45,919 nt of DNA from Mycolicibacterium palauense (GCF_002592005.1 NZ_NVQF01000043.1:1-45919), one strand, 5' to 3'; shown: positions 24,060-32,814, counted from the first letter of the stretch. The notes: a model not told the origin generated them from the letters alone. Translations and numbers: made by a program.

Positions 24060-24812
24060 GTGACGAACCCAAGCGCAGTCGCGATGCCCACATTCGACGA
24101 TCCGCACACGGTCGTCTTTTTCGTGTTGTCGATGCTCTGTCTCGCGGTCGCGGTCGCGCCGCTACCTAGTCGTTTTGACTTGCGTTCGCAGCGATACGCG
24201 TACTGGAGTGGCGTCGGTGGCGCGTCCGTGTTCGCGTTTCTCGCGGCTTTGCCTGATTGGACGTCCGCGATCGTTCTGTTCTTGACGGTGTGGGTTGTGA
24301 TGGTGATCCCCGCCTACTTCAGCTCGCCGTACATCAAGGTTGGTGGCAAGGTCGTCGCATTTCACATCGACGACAGCCAAGCTGAATCACCGCAACGTGG
24401 AGCTGACGCAACACCGCGAACCGGGGCTGAGGTCGATTCGGAACCCGATTCCTATGCCGGGCGCGTCACCGCGGCCAAGATGTGGTGGCTGTTGATCTTC
24501 GCAGTCGGCATCTGTTCATTCAACGTCGGTGTGCACTTCATCGATGAAGACACTGACAAGCCGTGGCTGTGGATAGTCACCGCTGTCGCACTGGTGTTGA
24601 TTGCCTTGGCCTTTGGTCATGGCGATGCGAGTTGGGGCTATGCGGTTGCGCGTGGCCAGTATGTGCAATTTGGCATCATCACTCTCATCAGTGCAGGTGT
24701 ATTCGCCGTTGTGTATCTCGTCGCCTACCGCGCGGGCCGCCGCTGGCCGCTCCGTCCGAAGCGGTCGATGGAGTACCGGGCCCATCCACGGTTTCATGAG
24801 GATGAGCGTTGA
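24060..24812 (+). CDS. [HY]IKI-family membrane protein, type B (putative immunity)
   Basis: A 250-residue member. DDPHTVVF begins the first membrane segment; YIKVGG is at 91-96, AAKMWWL and ARGQYVQF follow, and the C-terminus is GRRWPLRPKRSMEYRAHPRF, which only the next gene shares. The soluble loop after the IKI motif is longer than in type A (about 30 residues, rich in acidic residues, Ala and Thr). GTG 24060 is preceded by GAGG. Six membrane segments are predicted. Confidence 0.8.
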   Translation: MTNPSAVAMPTFDDPHTVVFFVLSMLCLAVAVAPLPSRFDLRSQRYAYWSGVGGASVFAFLAALPDWTSAIVLFLTVWVVMVIPAYFSSPYIKVGGKVVAFHIDDSQAESPQRGADATPRTGAEVDSEPDSYAGRVTAAKMWWLLIFAVGICSFNVGVHFIDEDTDKPWLWIVTAVALVLIALAFGHGDASWGYAVARGQYVQFGIITLISAGVFAVVYLVAYRAGRRWPLRPKRSMEYRAHPRFHEDER

Positions 24813-24909
24813 GGTGGTGCGGGATTCGACTCGTGTAAGGCACGAAAGTCGGTGCACCCTGGGAGTCCCTCTGCGGATGTCCAGGCGGAGCCGTGGGCAG
24901 TGATAGGAG

Positions 24910-25644
24910 GTGAGCATGCAGGTATTCGAGTCGAACAGCCATGCTGTTCATTCACCCCAGACGCCATATTTCATTGCGGCGGCGTTCCTCTTCTTGGCGT
25001 TGACGCAGCTTCCACTTATCGTCCGCAGGGGTGAGAGTTTCGCCCGCTTCTGCTACTGGGGCGGTACGGCGGGAGCGGCCGTATGCGCCTTGATCGCTGC
25101 GATCCCGGACTGGGTCGGTGGCATTGTCTTCTCGGCGGTCACCCTGTTTGCGATGACGCTGACGGCCTACTTCGCCACCCACTACATCAAGATTGCCGGC
25201 AAGGTCTACACCTTCCACATTCAGCGTGACCGGTCCCAGCGCAAGGACTCCGATGCCGACCCGTGGAGGCTGCCCGAGGGCTATCCGGATGCGTACGGCA
25301 CCGGTGTGACGGCGGCAAAGATGTGGTGGTTGCTGGTCCCGTGTTCAGCGCTGTGCACCTTTACGGCCGTCACCCAGTTCGCCGACTCTGCCGGAACCGG
25401 GCTGGTGATCGCTGCAGTGGCAGCTATTGTGCTGCTGGCCCTGGGATTCGGGTATTTCACCGACGGCAGCTGGGGATATCCGCCGGCGCGGGGCCAGTAC
25501 GTGCAATTCGCGCTCGTGTCGATCCTCTCCGCGGGCGTCTTCGCGGTGTTCTACCTGCTGGCTTACGCAACGGGGCGCCGCTGGCCACTGCGCAACAAGA
25601 AATCGCTGGAATACCGTGCGCATTCACACTTCCACGAGAAATAG
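24910..25644 (+). CDS. [HY]IKI-family membrane protein, type B (putative immunity)
   Basis: A 244-residue member. YIKIAG is at 92-97, AAKMWWLL and ARGQYVQFAL follow, and the C-terminus GRRWPLRNKKSLEYRAHSHF is nearly the same as in the preceding gene. The soluble loop (QRDRSQRKDSDADPWRLPEG) is charged and differs from the sister, which suggests it is the variable, possibly specificity-setting part. It starts 97 bases after the previous gene with an AGGAGG site 7 bases before the ATG at 24916 or the GTG at 24910. Confidence 0.8.
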   Translation: MSMQVFESNSHAVHSPQTPYFIAAAFLFLALTQLPLIVRRGESFARFCYWGGTAGAAVCALIAAIPDWVGGIVFSAVTLFAMTLTAYFATHYIKIAGKVYTFHIQRDRSQRKDSDADPWRLPEGYPDAYGTGVTAAKMWWLLVPCSALCTFTAVTQFADSAGTGLVIAAVAAIVLLALGFGYFTDGSWGYPPARGQYVQFALVSILSAGVFAVFYLLAYATGRRWPLRNKKSLEYRAHSHFHEK

Positions 25645-25681
25645 ACGGCGCCCATACGACGATGAGCTCGTGAGCTAGGCC

Positions 25682-26353
25682 GTGATGACGACGCAAGCAG
25701 CAGCGACGCTCTCGTTCAGTGATCCGCACACACTCATATTCTCGATTGCGGCGATGTTGTGCCTGGTACCCACCTTCATTCCGTGGGGCGACGGGCGCAG
25801 CCTGAGCTGGCAGCGCAAAGTGTACTGGAGCAGCACGTTCGGTGCTGCCACCTGTGCGTTCATCGCATCGCTTCCGAGCGTGTTCACAGGAATCCTTCTT
25901 GCCGCGTTCGCGATTTTTCTGATGGCGCTGCCCGCATATTTCTCCACCCAGTACATCAAGATCGGAAGGTGGGTCATCGCCTTCCGGAGCGCGACGGACC
26001 TCACCGCCGGCCGCACAGACTCCGGCGAACCCCTCGGTGACGAGCCCTACAGCTCGAAGGTTTCCGCCGCGAAGATGTGGTGGCTCATGGTTTTCGGGGT
26101 GGGGATCGGCGCCGCGAACCTGTTGATCTATGTCGTCGATCGGGAGGACCTACGTTACGGCCTCCTCGGCCTCGGGATCATCGTGGCGGTCGGTGCGCTG
26201 TTCGGCTTCGGCGACGCGAGCAGCGCCCAGCGGGTAGCCCGTGGCCAGTACGTGCCCTTTACCGTCATCGTGCTGATGACCGTGGGCATCTTCGGCCTCT
26301 GCTACCTGGCGGCCTATGCGGCCACACTTCGGTGGAAGCAGACGCCCAGATAG
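25682..26353 (+). CDS. [HY]IKI-family membrane protein, type A (putative immunity)
   Basis: A 223-residue member of exactly the same length as the first copy. DPHTLIF, SLSWQRKVYWS, TFGAATCAFIAS, YIKIGR (91-96), AAKMWWL and ARGQYVPF are shared with it, so the two type A genes are recent duplicates separated by two type B genes. GTG 25682 has an ATG one codon later as an alternative. The stop is 1 base from the convergent peptidase stop, so the island ends here. Confidence 0.8.
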   Translation: MMTTQAAATLSFSDPHTLIFSIAAMLCLVPTFIPWGDGRSLSWQRKVYWSSTFGAATCAFIASLPSVFTGILLAAFAIFLMALPAYFSTQYIKIGRWVIAFRSATDLTAGRTDSGEPLGDEPYSSKVSAAKMWWLMVFGVGIGAANLLIYVVDREDLRYGLLGLGIIVAVGALFGFGDASSAQRVARGQYVPFTVIVLMTVGIFGLCYLAAYAATLRWKQTPR

Positions 26354-26354
26354 G

Positions 26355-28358
26355 TCACGTCCCGCCCAGCACCCGCCACAGGAACGAGTAGCTCAACGCC
26401 GACTTGAAGGCGGTCTGGGCGTTGTCGGCGGCGCCGGCATGGCCGCCCTCGATGTTCTCGTAGTAGCGCACCCGGTGTCCCACGGCTTCCAGGGCCGCGG
26501 TCATCTTGCGGGCGTGGCCGGGGTGCACCCGGTCATCGCGGGTGGAGGTGGTCATGAGCAGCGGCGGATAGGTCCGGTCGGGTGAAATGTTCTGGTAGGG
26601 CGAGTATTCGGAAATGAAGGCCCAGTCGTCGGGATTGTCCGGGTCGCCGTACTCGGCCACCCAGGAGGCGCCGGCGAGCAGCAGGTGGAAGCGCTTCATG
26701 TCCAGCAGCGGCACCTGGCACACCAGGGCGCCGAAACGCTCCGGGTACTTGGTCAGCATGATGCCCATCAGCAGGCCTCCGTTGCTGCCGCCCTGTGCGC
26801 CAAGCTGTTCGACGGTGGTGATGCCGCGCTTGACCAGATCGGCGGCCACCGCGGCGAAGTCCTCGGCCACCAGGTGGCGGTTCTCCCGCATCGCCTGCGT
26901 GTGCCAGTTCGGCCCGTACTCGCCCCCGCCGCGGATGTTGGCCAGCACGTAGGTGCCGCCGCGAGCGAGCCACAGCCGGCCCAGCACGCCCTCGTATCCC
27001 GGCGTGCGGGCAACCTCGAATCCGCCGTAGCCGCCCAACAGCGTGGGGCGGGGCCCGGACGAACCGCGCGGCCCGACCACGAAGTACGGGATCTGGGTGC
27101 CGTCCTCGGAGGTCGCGAAATGCTGATCGACGGTGATGCCCTCGGCGTCGAAGAACGACGGCGCGGCCTTGACGCGCTCCGGGGGTTCGGTGCCGAACTG
27201 GCGCAGCAGCTGCGACGGTGCGGTGAAACTGCTGGAGTCCAGGAAGACCTCGTCGCCCTGGTCGTCGGCGGCGATCACGACGGTGTTGGTGTTCGGCGGA
27301 ATGCCGGGCATCGGCTCTGTGGTCCACTGTCCGGGGGTCACGACGTGCAGGCGGCTGGCGACGTCGGACAAGGTGACCAGGATCAGCCGCTCACGGGTCC
27401 AGACGAATTGGTGCAGCGCGGTGTGCGCGTCGGGTTCGAAGACCACGGTCAGCTCCGCGGTGCCGTCGAGGAACTCGTCGAAGTCGGCGGCCAGCAGCGC
27501 CCCGGCGGGATAGCTGGCCCGCCCGGTGTTCCACTCGGTGCGCAGCTCGATCAGCAGCCAGTCGCGATGCGCGGAGACCGTGGCGTCGGTGGGGGCGTCG
27601 ATCCGGACGAGTTCGCCTGAGCGCAACAGGTAGACCTCGTCGTTGAAGAAGTCGGTGGCCCGGCGCAGGAAGGTCCGTTCATAGCCGGGTGTGCGGTCCA
27701 CCCCGGCGGCGACGATCACATCGGTGGCGGGGCCGGTGAACACGGTTTCGGCGTCGGCGAGTGGCTGCCCGCGCCGCCAGCGTTTGACGATGCGCGGGTA
27801 GCCGGACTCGGTCAGCGAGTCCGGGCCGAAGTCCGTGCCGATGAGCACCGTGTCGGGGTCCTGCCAGGTGACGTGGGTCTTGGCCTCGCCGACCTCGAAC
27901 CCGTCGGCGACGAATCGCCGTGATTCCATGTCGAATTCCCGGACCACCGCGGCGTCGGAGCCGCCCCGGGACAGGCTGATCAGCGCGCGGGTGAAGTCGG
28001 GTTCGATGACGTCGGCGCCGGCCCACACCCAGTTCGCGTCGTCGTCGCGGGCCAGGGCGTCGACGTCGACGAGCACGTCCCAGTCGGGTTCCTCGGACCG
28101 GTAACTGTCCAGGGTGGTGCGCCGCCACAGGCCGCGCGGATTGGCGGCGTCGCGCCAGAAGTTGTAGAGGTACTCACCCCGGCGGCGCACGTAGGGGATT
28201 CGGCTGTCGGTGTCGAGCACCTCCAGGGCTTCACGGCGCATCTGTTCGAACCGGTCGTCGCACAATTCGGCCAGGGTCGGCTCGTTGTGTGCGCGCACCC
28301 AGTCCAGCGCGTCGTCGCCGGTGATGTCCTCGAGCCACAGGTGGGGGTCGTCCGTCAC
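26355..28358 (-). CDS. Prolyl oligopeptidase family serine peptidase
   Basis: A 667-residue S9-type peptidase. A beta-propeller-like N-terminal domain precedes the alpha/beta-hydrolase domain. The catalytic Ser is S525 in GGSNGG, the Asp is in STRDDRVHPGH and the His in EGGHAGA near the end, a complete triad. Family members cut short peptides, often after Pro, in the cytosol. Size and position match, from memory, Rv0457c, the first gene of the conserved block that runs to the right edge. GTG 28358 sits 6-7 bases after a CACAAT -10-like hexamer, so it may be leaderless. DUF779 is divergent from it. Confidence 0.92.
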   Translation of the reverse strand: MTDDPHLWLEDITGDDALDWVRAHNEPTLAELCDDRFEQMRREALEVLDTDSRIPYVRRRGEYLYNFWRDAANPRGLWRRTTLDSYRSEEPDWDVLVDVDALARDDDANWVWAGADVIEPDFTRALISLSRGGSDAAVVREFDMESRRFVADGFEVGEAKTHVTWQDPDTVLIGTDFGPDSLTESGYPRIVKRWRRGQPLADAETVFTGPATDVIVAAGVDRTPGYERTFLRRATDFFNDEVYLLRSGELVRIDAPTDATVSAHRDWLLIELRTEWNTGRASYPAGALLAADFDEFLDGTAELTVVFEPDAHTALHQFVWTRERLILVTLSDVASRLHVVTPGQWTTEPMPGIPPNTNTVVIAADDQGDEVFLDSSSFTAPSQLLRQFGTEPPERVKAAPSFFDAEGITVDQHFATSEDGTQIPYFVVGPRGSSGPRPTLLGGYGGFEVARTPGYEGVLGRLWLARGGTYVLANIRGGGEYGPNWHTQAMRENRHLVAEDFAAVAADLVKRGITTVEQLGAQGGSNGGLLMGIMLTKYPERFGALVCQVPLLDMKRFHLLLAGASWVAEYGDPDNPDDWAFISEYSPYQNISPDRTYPPLLMTTSTRDDRVHPGHARKMTAALEAVGHRVRYYENIEGGHAGAADNAQTAFKSALSYSFLWRVLGGT

Positions 28359-28440
28359 CCCACCATTGTGTCCTCGGGCGTAGTGTGAGCTGTATTACGA
28401 CCTGCAAAACCGACATCGACACCGGACCCAGGACGAACCG

Positions 28441-28920
28441 ATGACCCCTCCTTCCCGAGTGCTGGTGACCAGTGCGGCGGCCGCGCAGTTGACCCGCCTG
28501 CACCAGCAGCACGGCCCGGTGATGTTCCACCAGTCCGGTGGGTGCTGCGACGGGTCCTCCCCGATGTGTTATCCGGACGGTGATTTCGTCGTCGGCGATC
28601 GTGATGTGCTGTTGGGGCTGCTCGACGTCGGCGACGCCGGGGTCCCGGTGTGGATCTCCGGCCCGCAGTTCGAGGCGTGGAAGCACACTCAGCTGGTCAT
28701 CGACCTGGTGCCCGGACGCGGCAGCGGGTTCAGCCTGGAGGCCCCCGACGGGGTCCGTTTCCTGTCCCGCGGGCGGGCCTTCACCGACGCGGAGAACGAG
28801 CAGCTGGCCGGGGTGCCGCCGTTGACCGGCAAGGACTACGAGGGCGGCAGGCGGCCGGCGGTTCCGCGTGGCGAGGTGGTGGCCGAGGCCGCCGACGCCT
28901 GCGCGATTCCGATCCGATAA
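28441..28920 (+). CDS. DUF779 protein
   Basis: A 159-residue protein, RVLVTSAAAAQLTRLHQQHG, with the conserved QSGGCCDGSSPMCYPDGDF cysteine block that may bind a metal or act in redox chemistry, and WISGPQFEAWKHTQLVIDLV. DUF779 proteins usually sit next to an aldehyde dehydrogenase; here that dehydrogenase is missing. The last 30 residues (from about 130) extend past the usual domain end. It matches Rv0459 by order. Confidence 0.85.
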   Translation: MTPPSRVLVTSAAAAQLTRLHQQHGPVMFHQSGGCCDGSSPMCYPDGDFVVGDRDVLLGLLDVGDAGVPVWISGPQFEAWKHTQLVIDLVPGRGSGFSLEAPDGVRFLSRGRAFTDAENEQLAGVPPLTGKDYEGGRRPAVPRGEVVAEAADACAIPIR

Positions 28921-28984
28921 CAGCACGGCCACGGCCTCATACGAGCCTCGGGCCGACGGGGTTCGGCCACGTAATGTCATGGGT

Positions 28985-29263
28985 GTGATTCCCCTTCCAC
29001 GGCCTTGGTGGCTGACCAGCGCGATGCTGGTCGGCTGGGCGACGGGGCTCATGGCTGGCATCGTCGCGACCCTCCTGGTCACCGCGCCCGTGCGGCCCGA
29101 CGTGGCCATCGCCCTGGCGCTGGGTGTGCCCGGCGTGGCGGGTCTGGCCGCCGTGCTGTTCTCCGCCTACCGCTGGGTGACCGCCTTCGGTGCGTTTCTG
29201 CTGGCCCTGGGTCCCGGGTGGTTCGTGGCCCTCGTGCTGATGCAGGTGATGTCCGGTGGCTGA
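28985..29263 (+). CDS. Small membrane protein
   Basis: A 92-residue protein with three predicted membrane segments and almost no soluble part (LTSAMLVGWATGLMAGIVATL, VAIALALGVPGVAGLAAVLF, AFGAFLLALGPGWFVALVLM). TAATGT at 28972-28977 ends 7 bases before GTG 28985, so I take that as a leaderless start; ATG 28979 is in frame. It overlaps the next gene by 8 bases and corresponds by order to Rv0460. Confidence 0.72.
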   Translation: MIPLPRPWWLTSAMLVGWATGLMAGIVATLLVTAPVRPDVAIALALGVPGVAGLAAVLFSAYRWVTAFGAFLLALGPGWFVALVLMQVMSGG

Positions 29264-29846
29264 CTCCTTGCAGGACTATCTCGACACCGGGGTCATCGAC
29301 ACCGAGGCGCTGCCGGAGACCGAACCGCAGGCGTCGCCGATCTTCGACACCGGCCCGCACCCGGAACCGCTGCGTTCGGCGGGGGCGCCGGAGTCACCAT
29401 CGCCGGAGTCATCATCGCCGGAGTCACCGCCGGAGCAGACCGGGGCCGAGGACCACAACCCCTACCGGATCCGACGGCCGGACCGGGGCGCGCCGAAGTC
29501 GGGCCCGACCCCCATCCCGGCCGCCTCGGTGGTGCTGCCAGGGCAGCTGCAGTTCCTGAAGCGGTGGAAGTTCGCGCTGGTGGTCCTCGCTATCTGGATC
29601 CCCGCCGCCGCGGTGGGCCTGGCCCTGTACTACTGGTGGTTTCACGCGCTGGACAAGACCTGGCCGGATTTCGGGGCGCTGTTCTACGTCGTGGTCTGCG
29701 TGGTCACGGCCATGCTGGTGGCGATGGGGGACCGCAGGCCGACGGTGACCGCGATGAGCCTGGGGCTGATCTCGGCGCCGTTCGCCTCGGGGATGTCGGC
29801 CGCCGCGCTCTACGGCAGCTACGTCTTCGGCTGGCTGGCGCCCTAG
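29256..29846 (+). CDS. Membrane protein with acidic, Ser/Pro-rich cytoplasmic region
   Basis: A 196-residue protein. Residues 1-95 are soluble, acidic and disordered-looking with the repeat SPESSSPESPPE; three membrane segments follow (FALVVLAIWIPAAAVGLALY, ALFYVVVCVVTAMLVAM, then one in SLGLISAPFASGMSAAALYG). It corresponds by order to Rv0461. GTG 29256 lies inside the previous gene, so it is translationally coupled to it. No function recognised. Confidence 0.78.
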   Translation: MADSLQDYLDTGVIDTEALPETEPQASPIFDTGPHPEPLRSAGAPESPSPESSSPESPPEQTGAEDHNPYRIRRPDRGAPKSGPTPIPAASVVLPGQLQFLKRWKFALVVLAIWIPAAAVGLALYYWWFHALDKTWPDFGALFYVVVCVVTAMLVAMGDRRPTVTAMSLGLISAPFASGMSAAALYGSYVFGWLAP

Positions 29847-29921
29847 CCGAGGGGACCGATTTTCGGAGCGCTCCATCCCCGAGGTTCCGCGCCGCCATGG
29901 CCGCCCCACTAGGGTGGACCC

Positions 29922-31316
29922 GTGACCCACTATGACGTCGTTGTTGTCGGAGCCGGTCCCGGCGGTTACGTCGCGGCCATTCGTGCTGCCCAACTCGGGC
30001 TCAAGACCGCCATCGTCGAGCCGAAGTACTGGGGCGGGGTGTGCCTCAACGTCGGCTGCATCCCCTCGAAGGCCCTGCTGCGCAACGCCGAGCTCGCGCA
30101 CCTGTTCAACAAGGAAGCCAAGACCTTCGGGATCAGCGGCGAGGCCACCTTCGACTACGGGGCGGCCTTCGACCGCAGCCGCAAGGTCGCCGACGGGCGG
30201 GTCGCCGGTGTGCACTTCCTGATGAAGAAGAACAAGATCACCGAGATCCACGGCTACGGGAAGTTCACCGATGCCCACACGCTGAGCGTGGATCTCAACG
30301 AGGGCGGCACCGAGACCCTCACCTTCGACAACGCCATCATCGCCACCGGCAGCAGCACCCGCCTGGTGCCGGGCACCTCGCTGAGCGAGAACGTGGTCAC
30401 CTACGAGAAGCAGATCCTGTCCCGCGAGCTGCCCGGGTCGATCATCATCGCCGGGGCCGGCGCCATCGGCATGGAATTCGCCTACGTGATGAAGAACTAC
30501 GGCGTCGACGTCACCATCGTCGAGTTCCTGCCCCGGGCACTGCCCAACGAGGACGCCGAGGTCTCCAAGGAGATCGAGAAGCAGTACAAGAAGCTCGGCG
30601 TGAAGATCCTGACCGGCACCAAGGTGGAGTCCATCGACGACGACGGGTCCACGGTGACGGTCACCGTCAGCAAGGACGGCAAGTCCGACACGTTGAAGGC
30701 CGACAAGGTGCTGCAGGCGATCGGTTTCTCACCCAACGTCGAGGGCTACGGACTCGACGCCGCCGGCGTGCAGCTCACCGACCGCAAGGCCATCGGCATC
30801 GACGACTACATGCGCACCAGCGTGGGCCACATCTACGCGATCGGCGACGTCACCGGCAAGCTGATGCTGGCCCACGTCGCCGAGGCGATGGGGGTGGTGG
30901 CCTCCGAGACCATCGCCGGTGCGGAGACCCTGGCCCTGGGCGACTACCGGATGCTGCCGCGCGCGACCTTCTGCCAGCCGCAGGTGGCCAGCTTCGGTCT
31001 GACCGAGCAGCAGGCCCGCGACGAGGGATACGACGTCAAGGTCGCCAAGTTCCCGTTCACCGCCAACGGCAAGGCGCACGGCCTGGGCGACCCGACCGGG
31101 TTCGTCAAGCTGGTCGCCGACGCCAAGTACGGCGAGCTGCTGGGCGGGCACCTGATCGGACCCGACGTCTCGGAGTTGCTGCCCGAGCTCACACTGGCAC
31201 AGAAGTGGGACCTGACCGCCAACGAGCTGGCCCGCAACGTGCACACCCACCCGACCCTGTCCGAGGCGCTGCAGGAGTGTTTCCACGGCCTCACCGGCCA
31301 CATGATCAACTTCTGA
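29922..31316 (+). CDS. lpdC: Dihydrolipoyl dehydrogenase (E3)
   Basis: A 464-residue flavoprotein disulfide reductase. The FAD motif VVVGAGPGGY opens it, the redox pair is C41/C46 in CLNVGC, and HTHPTLSE near the C-terminus carries the catalytic H443 and E448. The length and these positions match mycobacterial Lpd. It reoxidises lipoamide for pyruvate and branched-chain dehydrogenase complexes and, in M. tuberculosis, also serves the AhpD/AhpC peroxidase relay. GTG 29922 follows TAGGGT by 7 bases (likely leaderless). Its order with ramB, aceA and others matches Rv0462. Confidence 0.97.
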   Translation: MTHYDVVVVGAGPGGYVAAIRAAQLGLKTAIVEPKYWGGVCLNVGCIPSKALLRNAELAHLFNKEAKTFGISGEATFDYGAAFDRSRKVADGRVAGVHFLMKKNKITEIHGYGKFTDAHTLSVDLNEGGTETLTFDNAIIATGSSTRLVPGTSLSENVVTYEKQILSRELPGSIIIAGAGAIGMEFAYVMKNYGVDVTIVEFLPRALPNEDAEVSKEIEKQYKKLGVKILTGTKVESIDDDGSTVTVTVSKDGKSDTLKADKVLQAIGFSPNVEGYGLDAAGVQLTDRKAIGIDDYMRTSVGHIYAIGDVTGKLMLAHVAEAMGVVASETIAGAETLALGDYRMLPRATFCQPQVASFGLTEQQARDEGYDVKVAKFPFTANGKAHGLGDPTGFVKLVADAKYGELLGGHLIGPDVSELLPELTLAQKWDLTANELARNVHTHPTLSEALQECFHGLTGHMINF

Positions 31317-31319
31317 TCG

Positions 31320-32243
31320 ATGCGAGTTGCGGCGATCCTCTCGGCGGCGCTGGGCGCGGCACTGGCCGTGGCCGGACCGGCAGCCGGACCGGCGGGGGCC
31401 GCCCCCGAGGCGCCGGACCTCGGCGACTATCGCGAGGCTCCGGTCGGACCGTTCCTCGACGGCGCCACCAATGGCGGCGAGGTGTACTTCCAGACGCCCG
31501 ACGGCCTGCTCTGCGGCATCCGCCCGGCGCAGGGCCGGGCGGGATGTGACGGCGCGCTGCCGGGCACGACGACGGGCGCCAACGAAATCGTGATGTCCGC
31601 CGATCCCGCCGCCCGGGGGCTGCGGATCACCCCGACGCCGCAGTTCGTCAAGCCCACCGGACGGGCTGCCCCCGTGCTGGCCGCCGGCGACAAGATCCTC
31701 TTCGAGGACTTCGCGTGCGCCACCGGCGAGGACGCGCTCACGCTGTGCACGCAGGGAACCCCGGCCGCGCAGTGGATGGTGATCGGGCCGGAGGGCACCG
31801 CGGTGGGCCCCGCGACCCCGGGGCTGCCGTCGGGCTTCCCCGACCCCAACGATTTCGTGGTGGGTGACCAGAGCTACCTGGTGGGCATCGGACCGAAGAA
31901 CCTGTTCCCGGTGTTCACCACCTCCGGCGGTCTGCAGTGCAAGATCCAGATGTCGCGCGGCGGCGAGATCGGTTGCGACGGGCCGCTTCCCGGAGTCGAG
32001 AACGGTGACGACGAGGTGTTCGCCCAGTTCCCCGGAGCGGTGGGCACCCGCAGGGCGGGACACCCGCCGTTCTCCACCCCCGCCTACCCGGGGCCGATCC
32101 TGGAACTGCCCGCCGGCCACCGCATCGATTCGTTCGGCGCCACCTGCATGGCCACCGACGACGGCGGGGTGGCGTGCTTCGGGATGGTCGACGGGAAGGC
32201 GCAGGGCTTCCGGGTGAGCGCCGAGGATACCGCCACCTTCTAG
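31320..32243 (+). CDS. Secreted protein with duplicated Cys-rich domain
   Basis: A 307-residue exported protein. A signal peptide covers about 1-27 (AAILSAALGAALAVAGPAAG, cleavage near AGA-AP). The mature part is two similar halves: GLLCGIRPAQGRAGCDGALPG and GLQCKIQMSRGGEIGCDGPLPG, each with paired Cys, pointing to an internal duplication. I recognise no catalytic motif. It begins 3 bases after the lpdC stop, so they may be co-transcribed, although I recall no equivalent between Rv0462 and Rv0464c. Confidence 0.8.
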   Translation: MRVAAILSAALGAALAVAGPAAGPAGAAPEAPDLGDYREAPVGPFLDGATNGGEVYFQTPDGLLCGIRPAQGRAGCDGALPGTTTGANEIVMSADPAARGLRITPTPQFVKPTGRAAPVLAAGDKILFEDFACATGEDALTLCTQGTPAAQWMVIGPEGTAVGPATPGLPSGFPDPNDFVVGDQSYLVGIGPKNLFPVFTTSGGLQCKIQMSRGGEIGCDGPLPGVENGDDEVFAQFPGAVGTRRAGHPPFSTPAYPGPILELPAGHRIDSFGATCMATDDGGVACFGMVDGKAQGFRVSAEDTATF

Positions 32244-32245
32244 AC

Positions 32246-32271
32246 CCGGAGGCTAGTCCCGGAAGCTAGTC
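32246..32271. repeat. 13-bp tandem duplication between convergent genes
   Basis: CCGGAGGCTAGTC at 32246-32258 is followed at once by CCGGAAGCTAGTC at 32259-32271; 12 of 13 bases match. The second copy contains the stop codon of the minus-strand gene. Confidence 0.65.
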
Positions 32272-32814
32272 CGGGAAGTCCAGCGGCAGTCGCAGTGAGT
32301 TCATGGTCGCCGCCAGGGAGTCGTACTGGCCTGCCAGGAAACAGAATTCGATCAGCTGCCGACTGTCCAGATGGGTCGTCAGCGCCGTCCAGGTCTCCGG
32401 GCTGACGCCGCGTTCCAGCACGTACTCGTCGGTGGCGGTGAGCAGGGTCCGCTGCCGGTCGCTGAGGCCCTGCGCGGTGGGTCCCTCGAAGATTCTCTGC
32501 TGCAGCGCGGGGTCGAGGCCGCGGGAGCGTGCCAGCCTGCGGTGCTGCTGCAGTTCGTATTCGCAGTTGCGCAGGTGCCCGACCCGCAGGATTACCACCT
32601 CGGCGTCCTTGCGGGAGAGCCGGCCCCAGTACAGCTGCACACCGCTGAACGGCAGCCAGGTCCAGAACAGCGCACTGTGCCGGGACAGGGCGTTGAACAG
32701 GTGAAACTGTTGTGCTCGGATGCGGCGGGCGCCCATCCGGCAGATCACCCAGTTGATCGGGCCGATCTGGCGCAGGTCACTGGAGACGGGGACGCGGGCG
32801 GGTTCGGCGGTCAT
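32266..32814 (-). CDS. Carboxymuconolactone decarboxylase/AhpD-like protein
   Basis: A 182-residue all-helical protein of the CMD/AhpD family. The signature LSRKDAEVVILRVGHLRNCEYELQQH carries a Cys and a His in the expected CxYExxxH layout, but only one Cys, so it is not a typical CxxC AhpD peroxidase. The role is unknown. It lies 49 bases downstream of ramB on the same strand and corresponds by order to Rv0464c. Confidence 0.86.
   Translation of the reverse strand: MTAEPARVPVSSDLRQIGPINWVICRMGARRIRAQQFHLFNALSRHSALFWTWLPFSGVQLYWGRLSRKDAEVVILRVGHLRNCEYELQQHRRLARSRGLDPALQQRIFEGPTAQGLSDRQRTLLTATDEYVLERGVSPETWTALTTHLDSRQLIEFCFLAGQYDSLAATMNSLRLPLDFPD

Noticed and set aside
17481..26353. Prophage or integrative element
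   Set aside because: No integrase, recombinase, tRNA attachment site or terminal repeat was seen at either edge; the gene content instead fits a secretion-linked locus.
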